Of a stretch of DNA of 64,000 nucleotides, positions 17,240 to 26,496 are shown one piece after another. Position numbers and translations under genes: made by a program. Within the stretch, counting starts at the first letter, position 1. Each line of letters begins with the position of its first letter. The notes below the pieces were generated by a model, which searched no databases, was not told where the DNA came from, and saw only the letters and a list, made by a program, of their open reading frames with translations. Location of the stretch: assembly GCF_001449115.1 (NCBI RefSeq), contig NZ_LAIJ01000012.1, positions 1 to 64,000 on the forward strand, in the 5' to 3' direction. This DNA comes from Occallatibacter gabretensis (GTDB taxonomy: Bacteria > Acidobacteriota > Terriglobia > Terriglobales > Acidobacteriaceae).

Positions 17240-18098
17240 ATTACAACATCCGAGAACCCAATGGATCGATGCCCACCATCATCTGTGGCGCTACTCGGAA
17301 GCGGAGTATCCATGGATGTCGGCGCAAATGCAGGCTATCCGAAGAGACTTCAGCGTCCATGATCTAGCTATCGAAGCAAATGTTTCCGGAGTAACCGGAA
17401 CCGTAGCCGTGCAGGCGCGCCAGTCGGTGGAAGAGACTGAGTGGTTACTCACAGTTGCGCAAAGTTCACTATTGGTTAAAGGGGTCGTTGGCTGGGTGCC
17501 CCTGATCGATCCGAATGTCACAGAGTGGCTCGACAAATGGAAGAGCAATCCGCTGCTGAAAGGGGTGCGTCACATTTTGCATGACGAAGCAGACGACGAA
17601 TACATGCTTCGCCCGGATTTCAATGCGGGAATCCGTGCGCTCATGTCTTATGGGCTTCGCTATGACCTGCTCATCTTTGAGCGTCACCTTCCACAAACTA
17701 TTTCTTTCGTCGACCAGCACCCGAACCAAGTTTTTATTCTCGATCATATTGCCAAGCCCCGCATTCGCGATGGCGCCCTTGATCCCTGGAGAATAAACAT
17801 CTCTCGCCTTGCTGAACGGCCGCATGTTTACTGCAAATTATCCGGCATGGCAACGGAAGCCAACGTGGACAATTGGAACTCGGACACGCTCAAACCGTAT
17901 TTTGATCACGTCCTGGAGGCCTTTGGCCCATCGCGCATAATGTTTGGCTCTGACTGGCCCGTTCTCAATCTTGCAAGCAGCTACGCTACGTGGGTACAAA
18001 TTGTCGATCAGTGGCTCTCCAATCTCAACAAAGCTGAGGCTGACGCAATCCGCAGAGATACTGCCATCCGCATCTATGGACTTGATCCCCAGTTATAA
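17226..18098 (+). CDS. Amidohydrolase-family sugar lactonase (L-fuconolactonase-like)
   Basis: A 290-residue TIM-barrel hydrolase of the amidohydrolase 2 group that includes L-fuconolactonase and L-rhamnono-lactonase. IDAHHHLWRY with the conserved HxH metal motif is near residue 14; HILHDEADDEY, FILDHIAKP and FGSDWPVLNLA (metal aspartate) follow in the usual order. The ATG at 17226 is chosen because homologues begin just before the HHHLW motif and no other Met lies close. It should open the lactone produced by the aldo/keto reductase at 12117. A GH43 gene follows after 45 bp on the same strand. The exact sugar is not determined. Confidence 0.85.
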   Translation: MDEPKLQHPRTQWIDAHHHLWRYSEAEYPWMSAQMQAIRRDFSVHDLAIEANVSGVTGTVAVQARQSVEETEWLLTVAQSSLLVKGVVGWVPLIDPNVTEWLDKWKSNPLLKGVRHILHDEADDEYMLRPDFNAGIRALMSYGLRYDLLIFERHLPQTISFVDQHPNQVFILDHIAKPRIRDGALDPWRINISRLAERPHVYCKLSGMATEANVDNWNSDTLKPYFDHVLEAFGPSRIMFGSDWPVLNLASSYATWVQIVDQWLSNLNKAEADAIRRDTAIRIYGLDPQL

Positions 18099-18106
18099 CT
18101 ATCTGT

Positions 18107-18121
18107 TTTGGATGAACACGG
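18107..18121 (+). promoter_or_regulatory. Degenerate operator copy before the GH43 gene
   Basis: TTTGGATGAACACGG keeps the left half and core of the locus operator but has lost the right arm. It lies between the lactonase stop and the GH43 start and may be weak or non-functional. Confidence 0.25.
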
Positions 18122-18143
18122 AAGCCACCAGAAGGATATTGAG

Positions 18144-19631
18144 ATGAAGAGATGCGTATTTCGAACCTTGATTGCCGTCGCAATTAGCATTCTGATTGCG
18201 ACGCATGCTTGGGCTCAAAAGCTCGTCACACCCGGGTATCTCTTCAACTCTGACCCCACCTGCCGCGAGATGAATGGGCAGTTCTACCTGTTCACCACGC
18301 AGGACCCCTTCACTGTGAACTTCGAAATTCCCAATGCATTCTTTAAAGGCATGTACGCCTATCATGCTCTGACCACCACTGACTTTGACAACTGGGTCGA
18401 TCATGGCTCAATCCTGACTGGCCGTGATGTGAGTTGGAACGGCGGAGACGCCTTGTGGGATGGCGATGCTGGCATTCCTGGCATATCCGGTTTTTATGCC
18501 TACGCGCCCTTTCGCGTGAACTCTGCAAGTGAAGAAAATTATGGCACCTACGATATAGGTGTCTTTACTTCAGCGAGCCCCTTTGGCCCCTACAAGGATG
18601 TCTACAACGCGCCCATGAAGATGGCCGACGGCAAGCCGCTGGAAGGTCTAAGTCCATCGATTGTCCGAGACGACGATGGCAAAGCTTACCTTATCTGGGG
18701 CTCAGGCGACACGGAGAAGCACGAAGTAATGTTGGCCCGTTTAACACCGGACATGACTCAGCTTGCCGAGGCGCCGCGTAAGCTGGCTGTTCCCACAACC
18801 GACTCCTGCGGCAATCTCGAATACTTTGAGAGCCCTGTACTCTTCCACGCTAGTGGTACCTGGTATCTGACCTGGGTAGCCTATAAGGACGATAAGGGGC
18901 CGGGCTGCGATGCTAAGGGCTCCTATGTAAATTACGCGATGTCCAGCAGCCTCTTAGGGCCATTCAGTGGTCCCGTTCAGCACCTTGTTTATCCTGCCGG
19001 AAACGGGGAAGAATCAGTTCAACAAGGTGTCTGCTCGTATCGAGGAAAGTCTTATCTCGCCTATCACGTTCCTTACGAAAATGTGGTCGGAGAAAACGAT
19101 CATCATCGCCAGGTAGCCATTACAGAACTGAATATTCTCCCCGACGGTACACTCGGAGCCATCTATCCCGGCCGCGACAAAGGAGCCGGTACACCCGGCG
19201 TGACGCACCTGACGCTCGACGCTTTCGCGCCTCGCCGCGAGGCTGCGGAGTTCCATGTGCGCGTCAATGCGGAAGGCGAACCGGGTCTTCATGGCGAATA
19301 TCAAATGAAGCTAGGTGACGGCGGCTACCTGGGCTTTCATCACATGGACTTCGGTAGCGGCGCATTGCAATTTCGTGTTGAAGTCAGTTCAGAAAATAGC
19401 ACCCTAGGCAATGGAAAGCTTGAAGTCCGGCTGGATAACCCTGCCGGTCCTTTAGTCTCTACTATCGACATAACTCCCACAGGCGGGCGCACGTCATACC
19501 GGATTCTCTCCGCGCCTGTGACACGCCAAGCAACAGGTATGCATGATCTATGCCTCGTTGCCCGCGGATCATCTGATACCGCTCAGCGTCGGCTTTTCAA
19601 TGTCACATGGTTTGCCTTTGATCGACGCTAG
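18144..19631 (+). CDS. Secreted GH43-family glycosidase with C-terminal CBM6-like domain
   Basis: A 495-residue exported enzyme. Residues 1-25 form a signal peptide ending AWAQ. A five-bladed GH43 fold follows: NSDPTCREMNGQFYLF carries the catalytic base Asp, GLSPSIVRDDDGKAYLIWG the second Asp, and YFESPVLFH the acid Glu. Residues ~365-495 look like a beta-sandwich carbohydrate-binding module of the CBM6 type (GDGGYLGFHHMDFGSG, ending VTWFAFDRR). Such enzymes release arabinose or xylose from plant polysaccharides, consistent with the xylA neighbour. Start at ATG 18144 has AAGGA upstream. The stop overlaps the stop of the convergent gene by 4 bp. Confidence 0.87.
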   Translation: MKRCVFRTLIAVAISILIATHAWAQKLVTPGYLFNSDPTCREMNGQFYLFTTQDPFTVNFEIPNAFFKGMYAYHALTTTDFDNWVDHGSILTGRDVSWNGGDALWDGDAGIPGISGFYAYAPFRVNSASEENYGTYDIGVFTSASPFGPYKDVYNAPMKMADGKPLEGLSPSIVRDDDGKAYLIWGSGDTEKHEVMLARLTPDMTQLAEAPRKLAVPTTDSCGNLEYFESPVLFHASGTWYLTWVAYKDDKGPGCDAKGSYVNYAMSSSLLGPFSGPVQHLVYPAGNGEESVQQGVCSYRGKSYLAYHVPYENVVGENDHHRQVAITELNILPDGTLGAIYPGRDKGAGTPGVTHLTLDAFAPRREAAEFHVRVNAEGEPGLHGEYQMKLGDGGYLGFHHMDFGSGALQFRVEVSSENSTLGNGKLEVRLDNPAGPLVSTIDITPTGGRTSYRILSAPVTRQATGMHDLCLVARGSSDTAQRRLFNVTWFAFDRR

Positions 19632-21760
19632 GGCTTGGCAATCTCAATCTCAATCGTATTTTCCGCGGTCACAGGCAGATAAACGATCAGGCGTTTGTCG
19701 TTCAGATCTTCCACCACTCCTTGCCGGACTGATCCTTCGGCCACGGCTCCTTGCAGTACGGTAACCTTTGCTTCGCCTGCCCAGCCATCTACCACAAATG
19801 CAGGATGATAGATCGGATGCTCCGCGCTGCCTTCAATCGTCAGACGCAGAGGTGTCGGCAAGTTCGCAGGCACAAGATACGCGCGCTGCGCCGCATCGTA
19901 AACCAGCATGTGTCCATCCTGCGTGCGCAACTGCGCCGGGCTGCGCCACGACTTCGCCAGCGGCACGAGCCGTTCAGTCGACTGAGTTGTCAATCCAGTC
20001 AATAGCAACTTGGTCAGCGTTGTATTCGTCTTCTGATAGGCCGGCCAATATAGATGGGAAACCGATGTATGCCCGGCGCGGTCAGCCGCCAATGCGGGCC
20101 TCCCGCTCGATGGAATTTGTGCCACAGGCCAGTGATTCCACCACTCAAAGCTGGAGATGGAGGCCTCGCCATTGTATGCATCCGAAGAAACGCCATCTCC
20201 CCAAACTACTTCGAACGGTTTCCACTCAGACTTGAGATTCACCCGCTGAATGACCGCTTCTTTTGGCTCAGGAAAACTCGACGGTCCTTTTGGCATCTGC
20301 AATCCCGGAGCACTTTTGGGCTGCCAGGCATAGGTCTTCGTTTCGCCGCGGAGATTCGCAAATGTCAGCGCGTCAAAATGGAGACAATCCTCTGGTGTCT
20401 TGCCGGGCGGAATAATAACAATGGACTCCTGAAATTCTGTCTTCTCGCGCTCAGCTACCGCGCTCCACAAAACAGATTTGCGCACTGCAATATGGTCCGG
20501 ATAGACAGTCCAGTATTCATCCGCCCAGTCGCCCCATTCCGTAGGAGAAGGCGCATCGCCAATCGCATATTGCTCAACCTCTGAAAGTGCATAGCGCCAA
20601 TGCACAACAGTGCGCGCCGGCGTGCTCTCTAAAATTCGTACATGGGAATATCGCGACTGCTTATCTGACATTGGCTCGCAGTCCTCGCCATAAGGGCAGC
20701 GTGGATGTCCGTAGATTTCCATGAACTCATCGGTATACCAGTTGTTGTTCTCTGTCACCCACGCCGGAACGTAATTTGTTCCCTGCCAGAAGACGAGTTG
20801 CGCCGGCGAGTCATCAAAGCGCACAACAACATCCGAATTTTCGGCCGTGCGCCGTGTCCGGTCCCACAGCGGATCAAAATGCAGGGTCGTATAGAACGCG
20901 CCAAAACTTCCCGTACCCCCCTTCCATCGCGGCAATTCCGGCCACGGAAAAGGTTTCAATAGTTCAGAGGATGCCGCACGGTACAAGTGCGAGACTGCAT
21001 CATCCGATAATGGATGACGATACACAGTCAGTTCGCTCAACGCGCCTTCTATGGAATATTCGATAGGAAAATCCGGATGAATTCGATCGGCCGGTTCCGG
21101 TAACAATGCAGTTCGCACGTGTCCGATGAGTAGATTATTTCCAGACGTGGGGGCCTCCGGCTTCGTAGCTACCGGCTCGGTTGTAGACATAGCTGTAGCA
21201 ATGGTTGAACCATCTACTGAAAAACTCACCTGTCCATTTTTGATGCCAAGCGTAACCAGGATCCACTTGCGAAGAGGAACCACTCGTACCGACGTTACAG
21301 TACCAGAAGCCGCTTTGGTCCTTACGACCAAATGTCCCGCCGCGTCCAGTCCGAAGAAAAACGCCCCGTCCGGCGTTTTCTGGTCGAGAATCGGAGCCAG
21401 ATTCCACGGATACGCGTCCAACTCAATCCACGCCGAAACGCCTAGCTCTTCAGGGTTATTGAGTACAGCAATCGGAGCGTTGGAAATCTTTGCCGTATAG
21501 CCATCCATCTGCACGGCATCGCCCGCCGGCCCTTTGGCAGCGTACACGTTTCCCTTCACCTGTGCGAGACTTCCGCTCACGGTCTCGATGATCACACCAT
21601 TTTCAATATGAAAATTCCATTTTGCTTCTACTGAATCTTCCCGCAATGTCTGCGCCGGGAGCGATCCTGCTCCCGCCGTCAGCCCGAGCGCCACTACAGC
21701 AAACCACCGTCTTAACTGATTGACACACGCACGCCGCATCCGTAAACTCGCCATGTCCAT
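19628..21760 (-). CDS. Exported LamG/concanavalin-like protein, function unknown
   Basis: About 710 residues. A signal peptide near residues 13-38 (RRWFAVVALGLTAGAGSLPAQ) is followed by a laminin-G-like beta-sandwich at about 45-270, with VSAWIELDAYPWN, KWILVTLGIKNGQVSFSVDG and ALSELTVYRHPLSDD typical of LamG_3 domains. The remaining ~430 residues are rich in Trp and Tyr and contain no catalytic motif I recognise. The context (GH43, sugar lactonase, shared operator) suggests a role in binding or degrading plant glycans. I start it at ATG 21760 because the promoter at 21769-21797 places transcription at or just before that codon. Confidence 0.65.
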   Translation of the reverse strand: MDMASLRMRRACVNQLRRWFAVVALGLTAGAGSLPAQTLREDSVEAKWNFHIENGVIIETVSGSLAQVKGNVYAAKGPAGDAVQMDGYTAKISNAPIAVLNNPEELGVSAWIELDAYPWNLAPILDQKTPDGAFFFGLDAAGHLVVRTKAASGTVTSVRVVPLRKWILVTLGIKNGQVSFSVDGSTIATAMSTTEPVATKPEAPTSGNNLLIGHVRTALLPEPADRIHPDFPIEYSIEGALSELTVYRHPLSDDAVSHLYRAASSELLKPFPWPELPRWKGGTGSFGAFYTTLHFDPLWDRTRRTAENSDVVVRFDDSPAQLVFWQGTNYVPAWVTENNNWYTDEFMEIYGHPRCPYGEDCEPMSDKQSRYSHVRILESTPARTVVHWRYALSEVEQYAIGDAPSPTEWGDWADEYWTVYPDHIAVRKSVLWSAVAEREKTEFQESIVIIPPGKTPEDCLHFDALTFANLRGETKTYAWQPKSAPGLQMPKGPSSFPEPKEAVIQRVNLKSEWKPFEVVWGDGVSSDAYNGEASISSFEWWNHWPVAQIPSSGRPALAADRAGHTSVSHLYWPAYQKTNTTLTKLLLTGLTTQSTERLVPLAKSWRSPAQLRTQDGHMLVYDAAQRAYLVPANLPTPLRLTIEGSAEHPIYHPAFVVDGWAGEAKVTVLQGAVAEGSVRQGVVEDLNDKRLIVYLPVTAENTIEIEIAKP

Positions 21761-21797
21761 AGGTTGAACCAATAGACTCCCCGGAGATACTTGTCAA
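21759..21797 (-). promoter_or_regulatory. Promoter and operator of the LamG-type gene
   Basis: On the minus strand: TTGACA (21797-21792), a 17-bp spacer and TATTGG (21774-21769). The operator, read on the plus strand as ATAGGTTGAACCAAT (21759-21773), covers the -10 and the predicted start. Its core GGTTGAACC is the most symmetric copy in the locus. The transcript would begin within a few bases of the ATG at 21760, so the mRNA may be leaderless. Confidence 0.6.
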
Positions 21798-22012
21798 GCA
21801 TGTTTGAGCGTTTGCATTCTCACTATTCCGCTATCTTGCCATTGCCGCTGTGACATGCAAGGCGGCACAATGTATGGATTGGAAGCGGACAGCCTGACTC
21901 GGGCGCGCCTGGTCTCGCCGTGAGCGTTATCATTAGCGGTCAGGAATCATTGCCCCGCTGAACGTAGAACATGCTCTGAATATAACCTGAAGAGGCCAAC
22001 AGGATCCAAATC

Positions 22013-22846
22013 ATGCACTCTACCACGTCACGCGAACTACGCTGTTACTACAACTGGTTCTCCCATAGCGGCCTGCCCACTCCTGATAACGGCTGGCCGG
22101 CAGCGATCCAAATGGCCGGCTACCACGGTGTGCAATTTATCGGACCTCTCGACATGGAGGCACTCGCATCATGCCGTGCACTCGGCCTCGGCACCTGTGG
22201 CAGTGGCCGAGTTAATCATCCCGAGGATGCCTTCCGTCTTGCGGAAGAAGCGCGCACTCATGACCTCGAGGCTCTCACTCTTCATGTCGGATGGGGCTAT
22301 GAAGATGATTTTGAGGCCTTCACCTTAATCGAGGCCGTGCTTGCCGCATCCGAGCAATTCGCTATCCCTCTCTACGTTGAAACTCATCGCGCCACTATCT
22401 TTCAGGACCAGTGGCGCACAGTTCAATTCGTGCGGCGATTCCCGGGTCTCCGCTTCAATGGCGATTTTTCACACTGGTACACCGGCCTGGAAATGGTCTA
22501 CGGCGACTTCGATAAAAAGCTGGACTTCATTCAGCCTGTCATCGACCGCGTCTGCTTTATGCATGGCCGCATCGGCAATCCAGGCTCCATGCAGGTCAAC
22601 ATCGGCACATTAGAAACCGCACTTCAGCTGCCGTATGTACAGCACTTCTGCCGCATCTGGAAACGCGTCTTCTATTCTTATCTTGAGCGCGAAAGCGCCG
22701 CTCCATTCTTCTGCTTCGCTGTTGAACTCCTTGCCGCCGATATCTATTACGCACGCGAGTTCGAGGGCAGGGAAGAGTCAGATCGCTGGCAGCAGTCGCT
22801 TGTTCTGTGCGAAATTGCTAACCGCTGCTTTTCTGATTCCCGATAG
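22013..22846 (+). CDS. Sugar isomerase/epimerase-like TIM barrel
   Basis: A 277-residue protein of the xylose-isomerase-like TIM-barrel superfamily. Plausible metal ligands are Glu in YVETHRATIF, Asp-x-His in NGDFSHWY, His in FMHGRIGNPG and Glu in CFAVELLAADIY. This matches the usual E/D/H/E arrangement of sugar epimerases and related enzymes. No signal peptide, so it is cytosolic. No copy of the locus operator precedes it. The 240 bp upstream (21773-22012) hold the divergent promoter region and nothing else recognised. The reaction cannot be deduced. Confidence 0.65.
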   Translation: MHSTTSRELRCYYNWFSHSGLPTPDNGWPAAIQMAGYHGVQFIGPLDMEALASCRALGLGTCGSGRVNHPEDAFRLAEEARTHDLEALTLHVGWGYEDDFEAFTLIEAVLAASEQFAIPLYVETHRATIFQDQWRTVQFVRRFPGLRFNGDFSHWYTGLEMVYGDFDKKLDFIQPVIDRVCFMHGRIGNPGSMQVNIGTLETALQLPYVQHFCRIWKRVFYSYLERESAAPFFCFAVELLAADIYYAREFEGREESDRWQQSLVLCEIANRCFSDSR

Positions 22847-22859
22847 GCATCGGTATCTC

Positions 22860-24245
22860 TTACTGCTCGTGAGCTCCCCACAAAGCCTGGATGGATTCCA
22901 GACTATGCTCTTTGGTTTCGGGAAGCCGTCTCATAACAAAAATCATTCCCAGTATGCAGACCAGCGCATAGATCCAAAAGGTATACGCAGTGCCGAGTGC
23001 GGTATTCAAGAGCGGAAAGCTATACGTCAATAGAAAACACGCCAGCCACAGCGCTGCCGTGCAGATTGCCATGAAAGCCCCTCGCACTTCCGTGGGAAAA
23101 ATCTCCGAGAGCACTACCCACGTAATCGGAGCCAGAGTCATCGCATACGTGGCAATCGCCGCAATTACCGCAATCATCAACAACAATCCATGCTGATGCG
23201 TTAGGTACAACGCGCCCAGCATCGCGTACAACACGGCTAGCGTTCCGCAGCCAAGAATCATCAGCTTTCGCCGTCCCAGTCTCTCCACCGTCGCAATCGC
23301 GACAAATGTGAACACGCACATCGTCACGCCGGTGATCACAATATTAAGAAAGATGCCCGAAAGTGGATAACCAGCCGCGCTAAAAACCTCCTGCGCGTAA
23401 TTGAAGATTACGTTGATGCCGCACCACTGCTGCAGAACCGCCAGCACAATTCCAACTGTCAACACACGCCGCATTCGCGGCTGGCGCAATGCGATGCGAA
23501 CATCCATCCGCGACTCGGTTGAAAATGAGCCTTCGATCTCCCGCTCAACCTCTGTGGCGTACGTTTCACCTCCCAATCTCACAAGCGCAGACCGTGCGCT
23601 CTGATGTTTACCCTTGAGCGCAAGCCATCGAGGGCTCTCCGGAATCGCCAGCAGTCCCACCAGAAACACCATGGCAGGGAAGAAGCCAGCCTCAAACATG
23701 TGCCTCCATGCCACCTGGCCATTCCACGAGGTCTGAATCTCCGCAAGCGATGCACCAACAGGAACAGGTCTGGCAATCAACCAATTCACCGTTTGCGCAG
23801 CCAATATGCCGATCACAATCGTCAGTTCATTCAGGCACACCAGTTTGCCGCGAATGCGCGCCGGAGCAATCTCCGCGATATAAATGGGCGACAACGCCGA
23901 TGCCAGCCCGATTGCCACTCCTCCCGCGATACGCCATGTCACAAAACCTATAAAGTTCTGTGCCATGCCTGTACCAAGTGCCGACAAGGCAAAAACAACG
24001 GCGGCAATCAGCAATGAACCCCTTCTGCCTGTGCGTTCACTTAGCAAGCCTGAGCCCATCGCACCGGCCAGGCATCCCACCAGCGCGCAACTCATAGCCC
24101 ACGCTTCCTGTGCCGGGCTTACCAGCCCGAAATATGCTTCATAAAACGGCTTTGCGCCGCCAATAACTACCCAATCGTAGCCAAACAAAAATCCGCCTAG
24201 CGCGGATACCATAGCGGCAAACCAGAGAGTACGGGATTTCATCAT
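22860..24245 (-). CDS. MFS sugar porter (second copy type)
   Basis: A 461-residue sugar porter family transporter with twelve helices. GYDWVVIGGAKPFYE in helix 1, SERTGRRGSLL, PESPRWLALKGKHQSARSAL, QQWCGINVIFNYA in helix 7, ERLGRRKLMIL and PETKEHSLESIQ are the family marks. The QQ(W/V)xGIN segment is the sugar-binding helix of XylE-like proteins. Its promoter region carries the locus operator at 24308-24322, so it is probably co-regulated with xylA and the lactonase and may be the D-xylose or arabinose importer. Convergent with the TIM-barrel gene, 13 bp apart. Confidence 0.9.
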   Translation of the reverse strand: MMKSRTLWFAAMVSALGGFLFGYDWVVIGGAKPFYEAYFGLVSPAQEAWAMSCALVGCLAGAMGSGLLSERTGRRGSLLIAAVVFALSALGTGMAQNFIGFVTWRIAGGVAIGLASALSPIYIAEIAPARIRGKLVCLNELTIVIGILAAQTVNWLIARPVPVGASLAEIQTSWNGQVAWRHMFEAGFFPAMVFLVGLLAIPESPRWLALKGKHQSARSALVRLGGETYATEVEREIEGSFSTESRMDVRIALRQPRMRRVLTVGIVLAVLQQWCGINVIFNYAQEVFSAAGYPLSGIFLNIVITGVTMCVFTFVAIATVERLGRRKLMILGCGTLAVLYAMLGALYLTHQHGLLLMIAVIAAIATYAMTLAPITWVVLSEIFPTEVRGAFMAICTAALWLACFLLTYSFPLLNTALGTAYTFWIYALVCILGMIFVMRRLPETKEHSLESIQALWGAHEQ

Positions 24246-24298
24246 GAGTTCAATTCAGATCAGAAAAAAGTGTCATAAAGAAGAATCACATGATATAA

Positions 24299-24328
24299 AT
24301 TAGGCAAAATGGTTCATCCAATTGTCAA
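24299..24328 (-). promoter_or_regulatory. Operator within the promoter spacer of the second MFS porter
   Basis: On the minus strand: TTGACA (24328-24323), 18-bp spacer, CCTAAT (24304-24299). The operator ATTGGATGAACCATT (24322-24308, minus) fills the spacer, an arrangement that would exclude RNA polymerase when bound. Confidence 0.6.
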
Positions 24329-24360
24329 GCAGAAAATCTGCTCACGATTTGAGTGGTAAA

Positions 24361-24399
24361 TGTTGCTTTAATAATTGAAATTGTTGCTTTTAATTGATT
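24361..24399. repeat. AT-rich direct repeat in the rpsA-MFS intergenic region
   Basis: TGTTGCTTTAATAATTGAAA is followed immediately by a second, shortened copy beginning TGTTGCTTTTAATTGATT. Also, TGATATAAAT occurs at 24291-24300 and 24407-24416. The whole interval 24246-24711 (466 bp) contains no credible gene and is distinctly AT-rich, so it is probably regulatory or structural DNA between the rpsA 3' end and the porter promoter. Function unknown. Confidence 0.45.
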
Positions 24400-24711
24400 T
24401 ATCTCCTGATATAAATGCTTGAAATTCACCGCTAACACTGAAAGATTAAGTGCGCTCTTAGAGAATTCTCGTCAGATGCGATATTTAATAGGATGACCAA
24501 TTTATGAAGAAGCAAATAAAGGTCGTCATTGGCTGGCAGATTGACAATGACGCCTCGTTCAACAGAGCCTCAAAGGATTCCCTGATCTAACGAAATGTAT
24601 TTTTTGGGGGGCGAACGGCGAGGCAAGGCAAGAAATCAGAAAAAATTAGGGGGATGGCAAATAGGCTGCCTCCCGCTCCGTAATGCTCAGCAGAGCGGAA
24701 GACCGGATAGA

Positions 24712-26451
24712 CTACGCGAGCTCGACTTCAATGGATTTGCTTGCAGGATCGAGCCTGGTGATTTTGAAGGTGCGGATTTGGCCTGCCTGCAGCGGCTCTG
24801 GTTGAGTGGCGGCAGCGGGCGCATTGCCTTTCCAACGGGCCTGCAGCATCGAGCTTAAAGAGGACAGGTCTGCTTTGGCAGGCGTCGTGGACGTAGCTGC
24901 GTCGGCTGCTTGGGCAGAAGGTGTGGCTGACATACCGCAGGCAGCGCGGATGCCTTCGCCTAATTCGATGATGACAGGAGACTCAGTAACCACGCGGCCA
25001 GAGACTTTGTCGCCTACCTTGTGCTCGGCAATATACTCGTCGAGACCGGTAGGGATGAGTTGCTTCATGCTCAGCTTGATCTGGCGCTTACCGGCATCGA
25101 GAGCGAGGATCTGCGCCTGCACGGTCTGGCCGGTGTGAAGCACTTCCGAGGGATGGTTGAGGCGGCGGTCGGGAACGATTTCGCTGATATGGACAAGGCC
25201 TTCCAAGCCTTCTGCGATTTGCACGAATGCGCCGAACGCCATGAGCTTGGTGACAGGACCCTGAACCTGGGAGCCAACAGGAAATTTCTGCGCAAACTCC
25301 GTCCAGGGGTCTGTAAGAGTCTGTTTTAGGCCGAGAGCGATGCGACCAGCCTGCTGCGGACTTTCAGGCGGCTTGATGGAAAGGATAACAGCATCCACGC
25401 GTTCGCCCGGTTTTACAATATCGCTCGCAACGCGAACCTTTTTGCCCCAGGACATCTCTGAAACATGGATAAGACCCTCAATGCCGGGCTCTAACTCCAC
25501 AAAGGCGCCAAAGTCAGTGACACGCGTAACGGAACCACTGATGCGTTGGCCAGGCTGATAGCGCTCAGGGACGTCGAGCCACGGCTCGGACTGAAGCTGC
25601 TTAAGGCCGAGCGAGATCTTTTTCGTGTCGAAATCGATCTTGAGAATTTTGACTTCAAGTTTCTGTCCGACAGCGAGTACATCTTCAGGCTTGGTAATGC
25701 GTGTCCAGGCAATGTCGCTGACATGTAGCAAGCCATCGACGCCACCTAGATCAAGAAATGCGCCGTAGGGCATAAAGGTACGCACTGTGCCTGTAACCAT
25801 ATCGCCTTCTTTGAGCGTGGCGTAACGACCCTCAGCCTCCATGCGCGTCTGTTCTTCAAGCACAACACGGCGGTCGACAACAACATTTTCATCGGCGACG
25901 TCGAGTTTGGTGATGCGACAGGTAATCTGCTGGCCGACCAGGGCCTCCAGTGCTGTGGCATCGTGGGTTCCGCTGCGGCTGGCGGGCATAAAAGCGCGAA
26001 CGCCGACATCGACGCTGGCTCCGCCTTTCACAACTGCTGTGACCGTACCGACAACCGCAATCTTCTGTGCAAAGGCTTCTTCAAGAGAAGACCAGTCTTT
26101 CGGCTGGGCAACTTTAAAGCGCGAGAGATCGTAATAGCCTTCCTCGTTGCGTCCGGTGATGGACACGGGATAGGTCTGGCCTGGCACTACATTCGCGGCG
26201 TCGCGATCGAAGGCGGAACTTGGAAGAACGCCTTCGATCTTATAACCGATGTCGAGAAAGACCTTGTCCGCGGAGACGGAGATCACCGTTCCTTCAAGCT
26301 GTCGTTGTCCTGCTTGCGGAGGGTGTGCGTGGGATTTCTCGAATTGAGCGAGTAGGTCGCCGAAGTTTTCAACGGATTCGGCACCGGCGTCGGCGACGGG
26401 TTCGGAGCTGATTTCAGGAATGGGCTGATTTTCAGATGTGTCTTGATTCAT
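24712..26451 (-). CDS. rpsA: 30S ribosomal protein S1 (six S1 repeats)
   Basis: A 579-residue RNA-binding protein with six tandem S1 (OB-fold) repeats, starting around residues 46, 130, 213, 298, 387 and 475. The third to fifth are the most typical (GTVRTFMPYGAFLDLGGVDGLLHVSDIAW-like cores). The first two are degenerate, as in other S1 proteins that contact the ribosome. It helps dock structured mRNAs on the 30S subunit. An acidic N-terminal tail (about 40 residues) and an Ala-rich linker before a degenerate C-terminus are strain-specific. The ATG at 26451 is 45 bp downstream of a small HTH gene on the same strand. Confidence 0.93.
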   Translation of the reverse strand: MNQDTSENQPIPEISSEPVADAGAESVENFGDLLAQFEKSHAHPPQAGQRQLEGTVISVSADKVFLDIGYKIEGVLPSSAFDRDAANVVPGQTYPVSITGRNEEGYYDLSRFKVAQPKDWSSLEEAFAQKIAVVGTVTAVVKGGASVDVGVRAFMPASRSGTHDATALEALVGQQITCRITKLDVADENVVVDRRVVLEEQTRMEAEGRYATLKEGDMVTGTVRTFMPYGAFLDLGGVDGLLHVSDIAWTRITKPEDVLAVGQKLEVKILKIDFDTKKISLGLKQLQSEPWLDVPERYQPGQRISGSVTRVTDFGAFVELEPGIEGLIHVSEMSWGKKVRVASDIVKPGERVDAVILSIKPPESPQQAGRIALGLKQTLTDPWTEFAQKFPVGSQVQGPVTKLMAFGAFVQIAEGLEGLVHISEIVPDRRLNHPSEVLHTGQTVQAQILALDAGKRQIKLSMKQLIPTGLDEYIAEHKVGDKVSGRVVTESPVIIELGEGIRAACGMSATPSAQAADAATSTTPAKADLSSLSSMLQARWKGNAPAAATQPEPLQAGQIRTFKITRLDPASKSIEVELA

Positions 26452-26496
26452 GGCGAATACAGCTTATTGTTTCACGGCTTCGTCCGGCGAGTCTCG

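Noticed and set aside
24595..24858. 87-codon plus-strand frame overlapping the rpsA 3' end
   Set aside because: Mostly antisense to rpsA; the product has no domain and starts in AT-rich intergenic DNA.
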